Part shown: piece by piece, positions 50,053-61,516 of the stretch
How positions within the stretch are numbered: the first letter of the stretch is position 1
Layout: each line of letters starts with the position of its first letter
Source of the DNA: Tetrahymena thermophila SB210
Lineage: Eukaryota > Ciliophora > Oligohymenophorea > Hymenostomatida > Tetrahymenidae
DNA: 64,000 nt
Reading direction: 5' to 3'
NCBI RefSeq assembly: GCF_000189635.1
Contig: NW_002476535.1
Coordinates: 496,001-560,000, forward strand
Program-made: the position numbers and the translations under genes
Notes under the pieces: generated by a model
Told to the model about the DNA's origin: nothing
The model's database searches: none
The model's input: the letters and a program-made list of their open reading frames with translations, nothing else

Positions 50053-53000
50053 ATGAAATTTAAATTAAATAAGCTTAAATACATTGATTTATTTGGAAGG
50101 AGGACGGAATTAAGTATGAATGGTTAAAAGAGTCATAAAACATGGTGCGGAACATTTTGTACAATAATGATATTTACAATATGCGCTGTTTCAGCAATCT
50201 ATTATATAACATAATTTTTTAGAAGAGCTAACCCACAATATATTTACAGTGAAGTTTATGATTCAATCTATGATGTAAAGTAAGATAAAAACACTATTAG
50301 TCCATTTTCAAATTTAAAAATTGGATCAAATGGTTTTTTTGCTATGATGGGATTTGAAAATAAAGACTATAATATTAATGAATACAAAGTATAGTTTACA
50401 GTGCTATCTTAAGGTAAAATAGTATCTGAATATAAAGGAATTAATTGTTCTGAAATAGACTACTTTTAAGACTTAATGGAAGATTCGAGCATTTCTGAAA
50501 TGTAGAATTTTTAGTTTGTCAAAGAAAATCCTTAAAATTTTATATGTTTAGGAAATTCTGAAGTAGATAGCTTGTTATTTGTCTATGAGGCATAAAGTGC
50601 CATATTTATTTAATTAAGCTGCCCTGATTCTTAAAGTTGCAAAAGTTTAAATGGTTAAAGGGTTTTTATCTTATCATCTGATTATTTAGTAGTCATGTAA
50701 GATTTCTCTAATCCTTTAGATTTATATATTATGAGTAACTATGTAGATTTAGATTTAAATTACAGTACCATAGTTGATGTTCAACTACAAAAGGTTCTCA
50801 TTTAAACAGATATTGGATATTTAACTACAGAATACGAGTATTAGTAGTAGGTTACTTTCAAAGATTTCAAAAGATACAATTAAATAAGAAATCCAACATC
50901 TTTCTCCTCTCCACTTTTGATAATTGAGATTTAGCCTTTCTCAAAAAGGTAGATTTATCGGGTAATAAAATTAGTTACACTGATAGCTTATGAAAATTAG
51001 AAAAGGCCATTCTTGAATTTTATTAGAATATATTTGTTTAAGCATAAATACCATTTGAAAAATGAATATCTTTTGGTTAAATTATCAGAATTAGCAATTT
51101 AATTTGGAAATGTGTTTTTTAAGCAAAATATTTTTTAATTATTTTGCTAGAATTTGTTCAATTTATAAAAATAATTCATAAATAAATTGGTCATTTTTTT
51201 TGTTTATTTTTTTTATTAAGAGAAACTATTTAACCAAATATTTTGATTGAGAACTATGATTTTATTACAATTAATTTGAATTTGTTTAATCTTAATTGGT
51301 TAATATTTATTTAAGTTTTATTGTATTTATCATATGAGAATAATTTTTTATTTTTTTAAAAATAAAAAGAGATCTTATCCTAAATTCCTTAGCGTATTGA
51401 GTATAATTGGTGGTCTTATGAAAACGCTATTGGTAATTGGGTATTTTTGCACAAAACCATTTTCTAAAATTTCTATGAGATCAGAATTAGTTAACTAGTT
51501 ATTTACTTTTGAAAAAATAAGCAGTAAAAAGTTGAAAAAGATTCATGAAATGTAAAATAGTTTTTTTGTTGATGAGCATTTATTAGATATTTATAAACAG
51601 TTAGGGTTTGAGCGAAGAAAACTTTAATATGGATGATAATAATAATTAAAAGCTTCCCAGATCAAAAACAATGACACTTACTAATCGAAATTAATAAAAA
51701 AAAGATTAAATAGCAAGAAGTTTTGAAAAGTTAAAGGATGATCATATAAAATTATAAATATATAATAGTGAGTAATTAACCTCTTTAAGAAATACTCCTT
51801 ATTCAAATTATAATCTAGAATCTAATTTAAATACTGAAATACCCCACAGTAATTTAATAACAGCAAGATAGTTTAATGGTAATAGTGGATAATAAAAACA
51901 ATTTTTTGTGTATCCTGTAAGTCATTATGAAACTTAATCCATAGAAAATTATGAAAATTTATAAACTGATTTTAAGTAAAATTTAAAGACTCAACACAAT
52001 GATGATGGGATAAGGTATTCTCCTATATAAAAATAATATTCTAATAACAGTGAAATACTTTCTGATGATTAATTTAACAGCGCAAACTAAAATCATGCTA
52101 ATTTTCCATAAATTTTAAACTCGATAGATATTGGTTAGAAATATTAACCTAAATTATTTAATAAAAATAATAGTTTTTAAAAAGAGTCATAATTTATAGC
52201 TTTAAATGATAATTTTATTGAGAAAACTAATAATTATTTTAAAGAACAAAAGATATAAAACTAAAATGATTTAGATAATGGAAACCTTAAAACATTTTAA
52301 ACTTAATATTCTTAAGATTTAATAACATAAGGACCTCTAACAACATAACACAATAACCAATTTATGAATCACTTAGACTTTGAAACCATCAAAGATAAAA
52401 ATAATGTAACTTAATCCACAAAATCAAGTTTAAAGAGACTTAATCAAAGCAGGTAATTAAAACATTCTCTTTCACAATATGATGATAATAAAGGAAATTA
52501 AGTAGATTTGCAAAAGTAATTGGAGTAAAAGAATTTAATGTAAAGAAGAAATGCAAACTTCGATAGAGACAAAAAGGCTTTTATTAAAAAAGAAACAAAT
52601 AGAGGGTCATTATTTTCAATTTAAGATTAGACATAAAATTAAGATTAAGAAAAGGATTAGAAAAAATAAACAAGTATTAAGCTAACAAAGAATGCTTCCT
52701 TGCAAAAAAAAGATTCCATAAAACCTCCTAATGGATAATAAAGCTAGGCTGAAGGTGAACAACAATAAAATGGGAGCACATCTAGAAGAATAAAATCTTT
52801 TTTTTCATCTAAGACTAAAGAAATTACTGACTTAATTCGTTTTAATATAAATTAGAGATAATAACATAATAAAGAAGATGAAACCTAGAAAAACAATGAA
52901 AATTTAAGTAATAATTAACAATCTTAAAGCTAAAGTGTAGAAGAAAAGAAAAAGAAACACTCAAACTTGATAAAATAAAAAACAAACAAAAAATTTGAAG

Positions 53001-54484
53001 GAATATTAAATGAGAAATAGGAAAAGTCAATGATTTTAAATATTATAGATTATGTAAAATACTTTTTTGCTTGCTTTAAAGATACAACAAAAGTAAAATA
53101 AATGAAATACACAAATAAAAAAGTGAAAAAGCGCCTTGATATTATTTACATTTTAGAGAAATTAATTGAAATTGATAAGCTGAAAGTACTTCTCTTAAAC
53201 CCTGATTAAATTAACTTATTTGACTATATGCCAAAAGAATTTGTGTAGTTTAATAGCATGGAAAACACAGAGATTTATGATAAAGATAACAAATTCGCTA
53301 CATGGTCTTTGCTATGTGCTGAAAAATCAGCCTTAGATAAATATTCTAATGCATGCATAGCTTATCATCATATTTAATAAAATAGTAACAAAACAAAAAT
53401 TGATAAAAAGCTCATACAAATGCTGGATCCATAAGTGAAAAGATACTTTAATAAGATGTTAATTTAACCTGAAGAATTAAATTAATATAGAACTTTATTG
53501 GCCGATTATTCCCTTAGTCAAGATGAAAAGAACCCAGATGCTAATCAAAATATGAATCAACTTTACTTGAACTAGTAAAATGAGCTATACAATACTGACA
53601 GTCACTAATAAAATATTTTCAATTCCCAAATTTAGCACAATCTAATTAATTCTAATTAGCCATATTTAAATTAATTGCATATGGCACAATCATAAAATAT
53701 TAATTATATGAGCAGCAACTTTTAATAATAAGGAATAAACTAATTCTAATTACTTGAAAAAAGTAGAAATCCTTATTTAAATAATGATATATTCAATAGC
53801 TAGAGAATAGTGGATAAATTAAACTATTCATTTTATATACCTCATGAATAATAATCTACCTTTAGTATTCAAGAAAAGCCAATAAAAGGAGAAAAAAATT
53901 AAATAAATTTACATTAAAGTAATAAATCCTTATCTCCTAAGTCAACTAAGCATGATCCATCAAAACTTTCTCCTGATTTGTATAAATATAATAAGTAAAG
54001 TAGTCCAGATTTTTTTGCTATGAATAATCTCAAAAATAATAAAAAACTAACTTTAAAATATTAATGGCAAGCTCCAATTATTGAAGAAAGCAATATATTT
54101 ATTTCCTCTGAGTAATTTGGTGGGTCATAGAAACAACCAAAAGATCCAAACAGTCCTACTTAATTTCCCAAACAACTTGAAGAAAAAAAATCTAATTTAT
54201 GGATTAAAAGAACCCAATCGATTGCAATAGCAAATCAAGAAAAGTAAAGTGAAGAGAGAAATAATAGTGATTTTGATGAATAAAAAAGCTAAATTTAAAT
54301 GAATTAATTGAGTATCCCTAAAGTATAGCAACCTGCTGAAACGACAAATGGAGAAAATAACGAAGAAGTTATTAAATTTGAAAATACTGAAAATACATCT
54401 TTGAATTAGTCAGAAAAGCTAACTACACCTCCTAGTTCATAAATGAAAAATAAAAATTTTAAAACTAATTCCAACTCACAATGA
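50053..54484 (+). CDS. Ciliate two-TM membrane protein with long cytosolic disordered region
   Basis: Exons 50053-50948, 51372-51551, 51601-54484; phases agree, 1319 aa. The layout matches a large family of putative ciliate transmembrane proteins of unknown function: a short cytosolic N-terminus (KYIDLFGRRTELSMNG), a first membrane helix (FCTIMIFTICAVSAIYYI), a lumenal or extracellular domain of about 250 residues with paired cysteines, and a second helix in exon 2 (FLSVLSIIGGLMKTLLVIGYF). Then a very long Asn/Gln/Ser-rich segment, and near residue 830 a conserved helical block (VKKRLDIIYILEKLIEIDKLK, then NLFDYMPKEF) that usually closes such proteins. Here about 450 more disordered residues follow. 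Intron 50949-51371 is unusually long (423 nt). The fragment at 44131-44208 derives from a relative of this gene. Confidence 0.8.
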
Positions 54485-54929
54485 AAATGAAAATAAATTA
54501 AAAAAATAATAAATTTTAAATATTTTTTGTTTAATTTTTATATATTTATTCAAAATCCTTAAAATTTTTAAAGATTTCTTCTTAATAAAATTTTATTTTT
54601 ATTGTTGTCAGTTTTTAGTAAATTTAATTTTAATTTGTATTTTAACAAAAAAAAATGATAAATAAAACTGTAAATAAGTGTAAAAATTACGTCAAATTTT
54701 TTTTTGTTATCTTTATTTGCTTCTTTTTTTTATTATTTTAATTTTTTATTGCTGATTGATAAAGTTTCATTTTTTGGTAAATAAAACAAATAAATATTTT
54801 ATTATATTTTCTGAAATAAGCTAATTATAAGCTAGATGGAGTGAGTGAGTTATAAAAGAAAAGTAACATAAATCAAATTATACGATATAAGAAATTAGAT
54901 TATATTTTATTGAAGTAACTTTATAAAAA
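54485..54929. other. Convergent 3' spacer
   Basis: About 445 bp between two gene 3' ends; AT-rich and featureless. Confidence 0.55.
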
Positions 54930-57500
54930 TCAAAGTCTTGGAGCATGCACTTTACCCACAATAGGAGCAATAGTTTCATGCAAAGCTGATTAAACTTCTG
55001 GTTTATTAACTGGATTTTTGTTTTGTACCCAATCTAATAGAGTTTCATATACGTCACCTTTTGAACTACCTATAGCACTACGGAGAGTATTATCATGGAA
55101 GCTCCAGGCCTCAGCAAGGCCAATGGCTTCAGGACGTAATTCAACGAGTAATTATTCACGAGCTTCACGCATAAGTTTAAGCTATTCACCATTAATATGA
55201 CCACCTTCGTATAAGGCATCAGGTCTCTCTACAATCTTAGTGAGGGCATATAAAGCACACAATCTTGAAAGAACTTCTCTAATAGACTCATCGTTAACTT
55301 AGATAATCTTTTCAAAGAAAGAGTTGAAAATATAGTAGTGAGTGTGAGATGTGGCAGCATCACATAATAATGATCCAGCAGCAGTGTCAAAAGCTTCCTT
55401 AGGATGCATCTTTTTGATCTTAACTGAGTCTTCAAGTTAATTAGCTGCTTTAACAACACGGAAACAAGCAGTGAAACGCATCATCTTTCTAAGAGGCTCA
55501 AGTAACAAGAATTCTCTCATGTGTTCAGCTGTGCATTTGGTTGAGAGCAACAAAGTATGATCTCTTAAGTATTCGCATTGAGGAGGAAGAATGTTACGGC
55601 TTTCTGGGCGAACAGACTTGCGGAACTTCTTTATTAAGTAACGAGCAGTTTGTAATAACATAATAGTGTTTTCACCTTCGAAGGTGCTGTAAGGGTACCA
55701 GAGTTTAAGACGACCGACTAAACCACTGTATGAAGAAAAGCCGTGACCACCACAAGATTAACGAATCTTTTCCATACCAACGAGAGTAGTATGGGTGCTG
55801 ACAGATTTATGAGCACTAAGTAAACCATGAAGATCTTGCAAGAGAGAGAAATCATTTTTGCTACATCTTTCTAAATTTTCTTAAAACATATTGATGGTTT
55901 TCTTAAAGCTGAAAGCCATTGCATAAGCGTCAGCCATATAGGGAAGAAGTTTATCTTGTTATGTTTGATAATCTAAAATAGTACGTTCAATACCGTTTTC
56001 GTCTTTAAACTACTTGCGAATTAATGAGTAACGAGTAGCAATAGTAAGCTAAGCAGCTAAGAAGTAATAGGATTCGTATAATATTCCCAATCTAACCTTC
56101 ATCATTGTAGCATAAACAATCTTTGGATTACCAGCAGGAATAAATTCTCCCTTATCTGTTACCTTTACATATCTGCTTAACATATTAGTTCTTGGTATTC
56201 TAATCTGTTTATAATATTAATATTTTAATTAGATTAACTCTTTGCAAATAGAATTTATTTATTTAAATTTAAATTTGTTTAATTTTCTTTTTCAGTCATA
56301 GCAAACATTAATCAATATGCATGCAGGCTTGGTTGCTTCTGAATTTTTTATGAAATTTTTTAATTTAAAATTCTTTTTACGTTATTTAAAATGAGGAATC
56401 CATTATCTTTACTATTGTATCCATACTTAGGTCCAATATCACCAACGTCAATACCTTTTAATAAGTAAAAGAAAATAAGTTAGATATATTAAAGAGGAGA
56501 TTAAACTTTTTATCATTCAATAATTAAATCTATTTATATAGTTATTTATTAAATAAAATATCTATTTGGTAGAAACAATTTTTATGTTTTTAAATATTTT
56601 TTAAGAGATAAATTTTTTTTCTGATTTAAATTACCTGGAAGGGGCTTGTGGGTTTTAAGATCACGTAATTGAACCACAAAAGGTTAAGGTCCATATCTTT
56701 GTCCATTTATGATGAGTTGAGCATAAACAATAGCATGGTTAGCAACTAGACCTAATTCTCCTACCCACCATTTAGCTGCTCCAACTTCAGGGGTATTAAG
56801 AATGAAACTGTCAGTAGCTTAGTCATAAGTAGATGTGGTTTAAAGATTTTAAACATCTGATCCATGAGCAAGCTCAGTTTAAGCATAGCAACCAATAATT
56901 TTCATCTAAAGAGCATCTTAAAGCCATCTTTTCTAATTTTAAAATGAAAATAAGTTTAAATTTAAGAATTTTTTAATTCTAATTTAAAAATTGTTAAAAC
57001 AAAAGTGTAGCTTAAGATTCAAACAATCTATATAAGCTTCTAATTCTGAATTATAATTGATATTATTCAATACTTATGTTTTGAGTAGGAAACTCGAGCT
57101 AGAAGGAATAAATTAGATTTAAATATTTTAATTTATAATAAAGAATTACTTATTGTTCATCATCAGCTAAGAGTTAAAGACTAGGAACAAACATGGAGTG
57201 GTGAACAGCTCCAATGAGAGGCTCATCAAACATAAGGCCACAATATTTGTTAATTGGGTTTGATGATTAATTGAACAATTCGTGATATCTATAGGTCTTT
57301 TTGCAATATTCAGCAAAGAGCTCCTTACGAGAAATATCAATTTTGGAAGGATCGAATTTTAAAATAGGATCATCAGCAAATACTTGTTAGTACTTTCTAA
57401 ATTTTTACAATTCTTCTGGCCCGTCATATAAGAGTTCAGCCATGGCTTCTTAACTGAAAGAAACTTTTTCTCTTTCTTACTTGAATGGATTAGTTGACAT
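54930..57500 (-). CDS. Acyl-CoA oxidase, peroxisomal
   Basis: First enzyme of peroxisomal beta-oxidation: oxidises acyl-CoA to trans-2-enoyl-CoA with FAD and makes hydrogen peroxide. Exons 57500-57150, 56932-56635, 56454-56381, 56204-54930; phases agree, 665 aa, the normal size. Family motifs are complete: GCYAQTELAHGSD, LNTPEVGAAKWWVGELGLVA, FVVQLRDLKTHKPLPG, GDIGPKYGYNSKDNGFL, IRIPRTNML, QSCGGHGFSSYSG and FEGENTIMLLQTARYL, which contains the glutamate that acts as general base in this family. The protein ends HAPRL; PRL is a variant of the peroxisomal targeting signal SKL (see findings). The 3' exon has clearly higher GC than the surroundings, as expected of a well-expressed gene. Confidence 0.96.
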
Positions 57501-58904
57501 CTTACTTTTTTTAAATGCTTTTTATTACTCTTTTTACTTTTATTTTATTGTTTTTTGATGAAAATTGTTGGGTTTATTGAATTGTTTTTTCTGACAATAT
57601 GTTTTGTTTTAAATTGCAGATTCTATCTTAAAGTAAGTAATAATCTTGTCCTATTTTTAATTTCCTTTCTTATAGATTTTGCAATGGCCTTTATTATTTT
57701 TAATGAATTTCTTTTGTATGAAATATTTTTCATTCACTTTTAAATGTAAAAAACAAAGATTAAACCTAAAAACATAGCTATTTATTTAATTTATTTATGA
57801 TTCGTTGTTTTTATTTCTTGACAAGACGCCTATGACGTCGCTTATACTTTTAAGCTGATGCGCAATACTGGCATTACTCAATTAGAAGAGGACCAGAATC
57901 GAAAAAATAAAAATAAATACATTTCTTCATATCAAAATTTATCAAGACACAAAACATTATTGATATATTTTTTGTTCTGTCCTGAATTTAGAATGACTCA
58001 ACTTGGATATCTCTACTTCAATTTTTTAAAAAATTTATATTTTTTTGCTTAAAGTATTCCTGGAAATTTGCTTAACTACCAAAATTTTAACTGAATTTCC
58101 TAAAAGTAAAGAATGTTTTGCTACGATTGTTCTAGAATGAAAACGTTTAATAATATTATCACAACAAATAAACATTCCAATATTTTTTGATGAGGAATAG
58201 TACATATTAAATTAAAAATTTATTTGAATGTAATTCACAATTAGAAAGATTAACTATCAAAGCTCATTTGATTATTTATTTTATTATTATTAATATGAAA
58301 TTGCTTTCCACAATTAAAAGGTAGAAGCAAAAAAACTTTATTAAATCTGCTTACTTTTATCGATACATTATTATTAAAATTTAAATATTATACTTCTAAA
58401 ATAAATCTTTTTGTGGTGATATAAACATACAAAATATATAAAATCGGCGTCACTCAACTCAAATTTTTGTAGAATTTTTTGCTTTGTTTTACAGATATCT
58501 CATTAGTATTTTAAATTACTTTGTAACAAAATCATTGACATTTTATTATAATTAAATTAATTAACTAAGTTGGTATGTGTCATATTTATTATTTTTTGTC
58601 TTAATTACTTCTTAGATTTTGTTTAAATCTAGAAAAGTTTGCTTAATAAAAATACAATTTAACAAAATAATTTTAAACTTATATAGATTCTAATATAAAT
58701 ATTTCAACTTTTAGTTTTGTTGCAATAATAATTTTTTCTTGACAAACTCTTTATCTTTTTGTAGTATATTTACATTTCCTTTTATCTTAGCCTTAAAAGG
58801 AAAAGCAAAGCACTCAATATAACTATATCTAATATTTGGGGAGAAAAAATTAATATTAGCAAAGAGTTATTTAATTTATAAATTGATATCATATTTAGAG
58901 TCAT
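57501..58904. other. Intergenic region with a GC-richer island
   Basis: About 1.4 kb. Mostly AT-rich spacer, but 57815-57900 is markedly less AT-rich (separate entry). No gene called. Confidence 0.5.
57815..57930. other. GC-richer, coding-like island, strand uncertain
   Basis: A stretch of about 85 bp with near-balanced base composition in a background above 80% AT. On the + strand it reads QDAYDVAYTFKLMRNTGITQ up to ATG 57858 and beyond, closed upstream by TGA at 57819 and downstream by TGA at 58092. On the - strand an ORF from 57930 to 57730 (66 aa) carries a basic block CASAQKYKRRHRRLVKKQ. Neither matches a family I know. It could be an exon of a small gene, a gene fragment, or a regulatory block; it includes TGACGTC. 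Confidence 0.35.
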
Positions 58905-60965
58905 TCATTTTGCTGCGTCAACAAAGATGTGATTCTTTTTTAGTTTTAACATGTCTGCTTCTAGTTGTTTCAGCTATTCCTCACACTTCTCTTTCCTATT
59001 TTTTGTTTAAATATACGAATTCATAAATCGAATTAAACAGTAAATATTTTTCAGCGCAAAAATTCTTTATACAACTTTTAAAAAAAGGATAACATTTATT
59101 TTCCTCTAATATTCTAATAAGGTTAAAAATAAATGAATTATTTTCATTCATATTTTTATTTTTTAATTAATAAATAAGCATTAATATCTATGTAAAAAAT
59201 AGAAACATTTTTTATAATTTATAAATTTTCAAAATTATTTTATTTATTTATTTATTCTTTTGAATGTATTTGATTTTAAAACCTATTTAAAGAAATTTTA
59301 TATTAATTAAATTTTAAAAGCGCTAAGAATCAATTCTTTTTAATTTATCAAATATAAAAATGTTTGATTTTTGCATATTGAGCTATTCATTTATATATAA
59401 TTTAAATCAAAATAAAATATCTAGATATTTATAAAATTTATTAAACTTAGTATCAAATAGTAAAATGAAGAAAAAAATAATTTAAAAAAATTTTTAAAAA
59501 AAAAATCTTCATTAAAATATGATAGCTAACTCAAATAATGACCCTCCCTCCAACCCAATATTATATTTAATAAGTCACTAGCGTAATAATATTTTTTAAA
59601 TTGAAATAGGAAATTACTTTCTTAATTTATGGATAGTATCTATTTTTGTGATATGAGTAAGCTGCTGATATTCTCTATAAACTTACTCCCATTTACTCTT
59701 TAGTCCATCTCTTAAATTTTGCAGTTCTTATTATGAAAGCTCATATCTGTTGATAACAAATTAATAAAATAACTAATTAAAAAGTTATTGATAATTTTGT
59801 AATTATAAATAAAAATCCGTTATTATTTTTTTTAATAAATTTTTGAATACTAATTTCAAACTAGCATAATTAATTTATTAATTTATATATGATTTAGTTA
59901 ATTAAAATTACAGTTTCTTTTATTCTTCCTATTCCTAAGCTCTTACAATATCTTTCATTATAATGCTTTCTTATAGTGTTCTTTCTTTTATTCTTTGAAG
60001 ATATCTAGGAGTTTATCCGTATTCTTTCTTTTTTAACCAATCTGGTTAGGATTGAGATACTGCAGGTACTATTTTGATATAAAAAACAAGTCTTTAAAAA
60101 TTATTAACTCATTTAGAACTAATTCTATAACTAATAAAGCAAATACTTCAGAAATTAAATAAATAAAAAAATAAATAGATTTTAGTTTCTTTTTTTCTAT
60201 GTAACAAATTATAATTGTAATTACCAGATAAAATATTGCTAACTATATTATCAAGTATGAAATTCTTTTTAGTTCCCTTCAATAATAATGGCGATTCGCT
60301 TAGTTTGGGTACAGGAGGTTTAATTTTTTCTTAGCTATGAGATTGTCTTATAGAAGAATTATTTTCTAAGTATTTTTAATTTTTTGTAATAATTAGCATT
60401 ATAATAAGTTAATTAACGACATACATATTTTTGGTAAGTGAAAGATGGATTGAGAGCCTTCTCCTTTTTTAAGATATCTATCAGGAGACTATTTATAAGA
60501 ACCTTATTTTTAAATAAAAATTAAGATCTTAGTAATTATTTAATTTTGCTGTTTGACATGAATTTATTTATTCCGCGAAATAAAACATCAAAAATTAGCA
60601 TAAGATAAATGTCTTATTTTATAAATAAAAAATAACCTTTTGGTTTTCCTAAAGTAGAATATTTGCATGAGATTGGGTGATCTTCAATTATTTCTTCAAA
60701 ATGACCCCCACAATTTCTAACCTATTATTTAAAAGGAGAGGTTTTCAATCATTAAAATTAATATAATTAATTTTTAGTTTAGCTTCAATTAATAGCAAAA
60801 ATAATGTGGCAAATTTACATTTGGTTTTTAACTATTTCTAAGTGCAAGAGTAGATCCTGTGGGAACGATGTCAGGAGGGTACCTAGATTTATATTTTCCT
60901 TATTTTGGAGGGATATAAACCTCTTTTGGGATTATATTATATATACTTTCTTCTTCCTAATACAT
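58905..60965 (-). CDS. ENKUR: Enkurin, calmodulin-binding ciliary protein
   Basis: Enkurin is a small microtubule-inner/ciliary adaptor that binds calmodulin and, in mammals, TRPC channels. Exons (reverse): 60965-60819, 60721-60637, 60502-60425, 60365-60225, 60068-59912, 59746-59618, 58995-58905; all phases agree, 275 aa against 256 in human. N-terminus has the family's ESIYNIIPKE. Exon 4 has IKPPVPKLSE, the proline-rich site, and KGTKKNFI. The enkurin domain covers exons 5-7: QPDWLKKKEYGQTPRYLQRIKE, LRDGLKSKWEQVYREYQQLT, and a C-terminal KKEKCEEQLKQLEADM ... IFVDAAK with an IQ-like basic helix. Seven short exons make it the most finely split small gene in the window. It supports a ciliated organism. 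Confidence 0.93.
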
Positions 60966-61516
60966 TTATAATTTATCGATCAGTGATTTATAGTTATTTT
61001 TTAATTTATTATTGATAATAATAATTACTTTTTAAACTAAATCCTTTTTATATATCTATTTATATTATTTACTTTTAATAAAATGATTGATAACTAACTA
61101 ATCCTTAATTAAATAACAATACTACAATTCTTTAAAGTACTTGTATTTCAAATAAATAGATAGCCTAACAAAAATAAAACTCGTTAGATTTCATATAAAT
61201 ATAACAAAATAAATTAAATTATTTTATGAAATTATAAAGTTGATGTTGAATTAATTATGAATAAAAAATATCTTAAATTTCATTTGTATTTTTTATATAA
61301 AATGTTTTGAATTAAAAATTATTTTAAAATTATTTTTGTTAAGGTTTTTATGAATATTAATAAACACTAAAATAACAATAAAAAATATTATTTTATGTAA
61401 GAAATAAAATTAAAGATAGTAAACAACAGTTTTTAGTCAAAATTATTTTCTAAAAGTAGATTTGAGATTTTTATTATATCATAAATAAAGTGTAATTATC
61501 TCTAGATTTTATAAAA
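60966..61516. other. Intergenic spacer
   Basis: About 550 bp of AT-rich DNA between the enkurin start and the 3' end of the channel gene. Nothing recognised. Confidence 0.55.

Noticed and set aside
55018..55661. Several ORFs on both strands over the acyl-CoA oxidase 3' exon
   Set aside because: They are shadows or standard-code fragments of one oxidase exon with complete family motifs.
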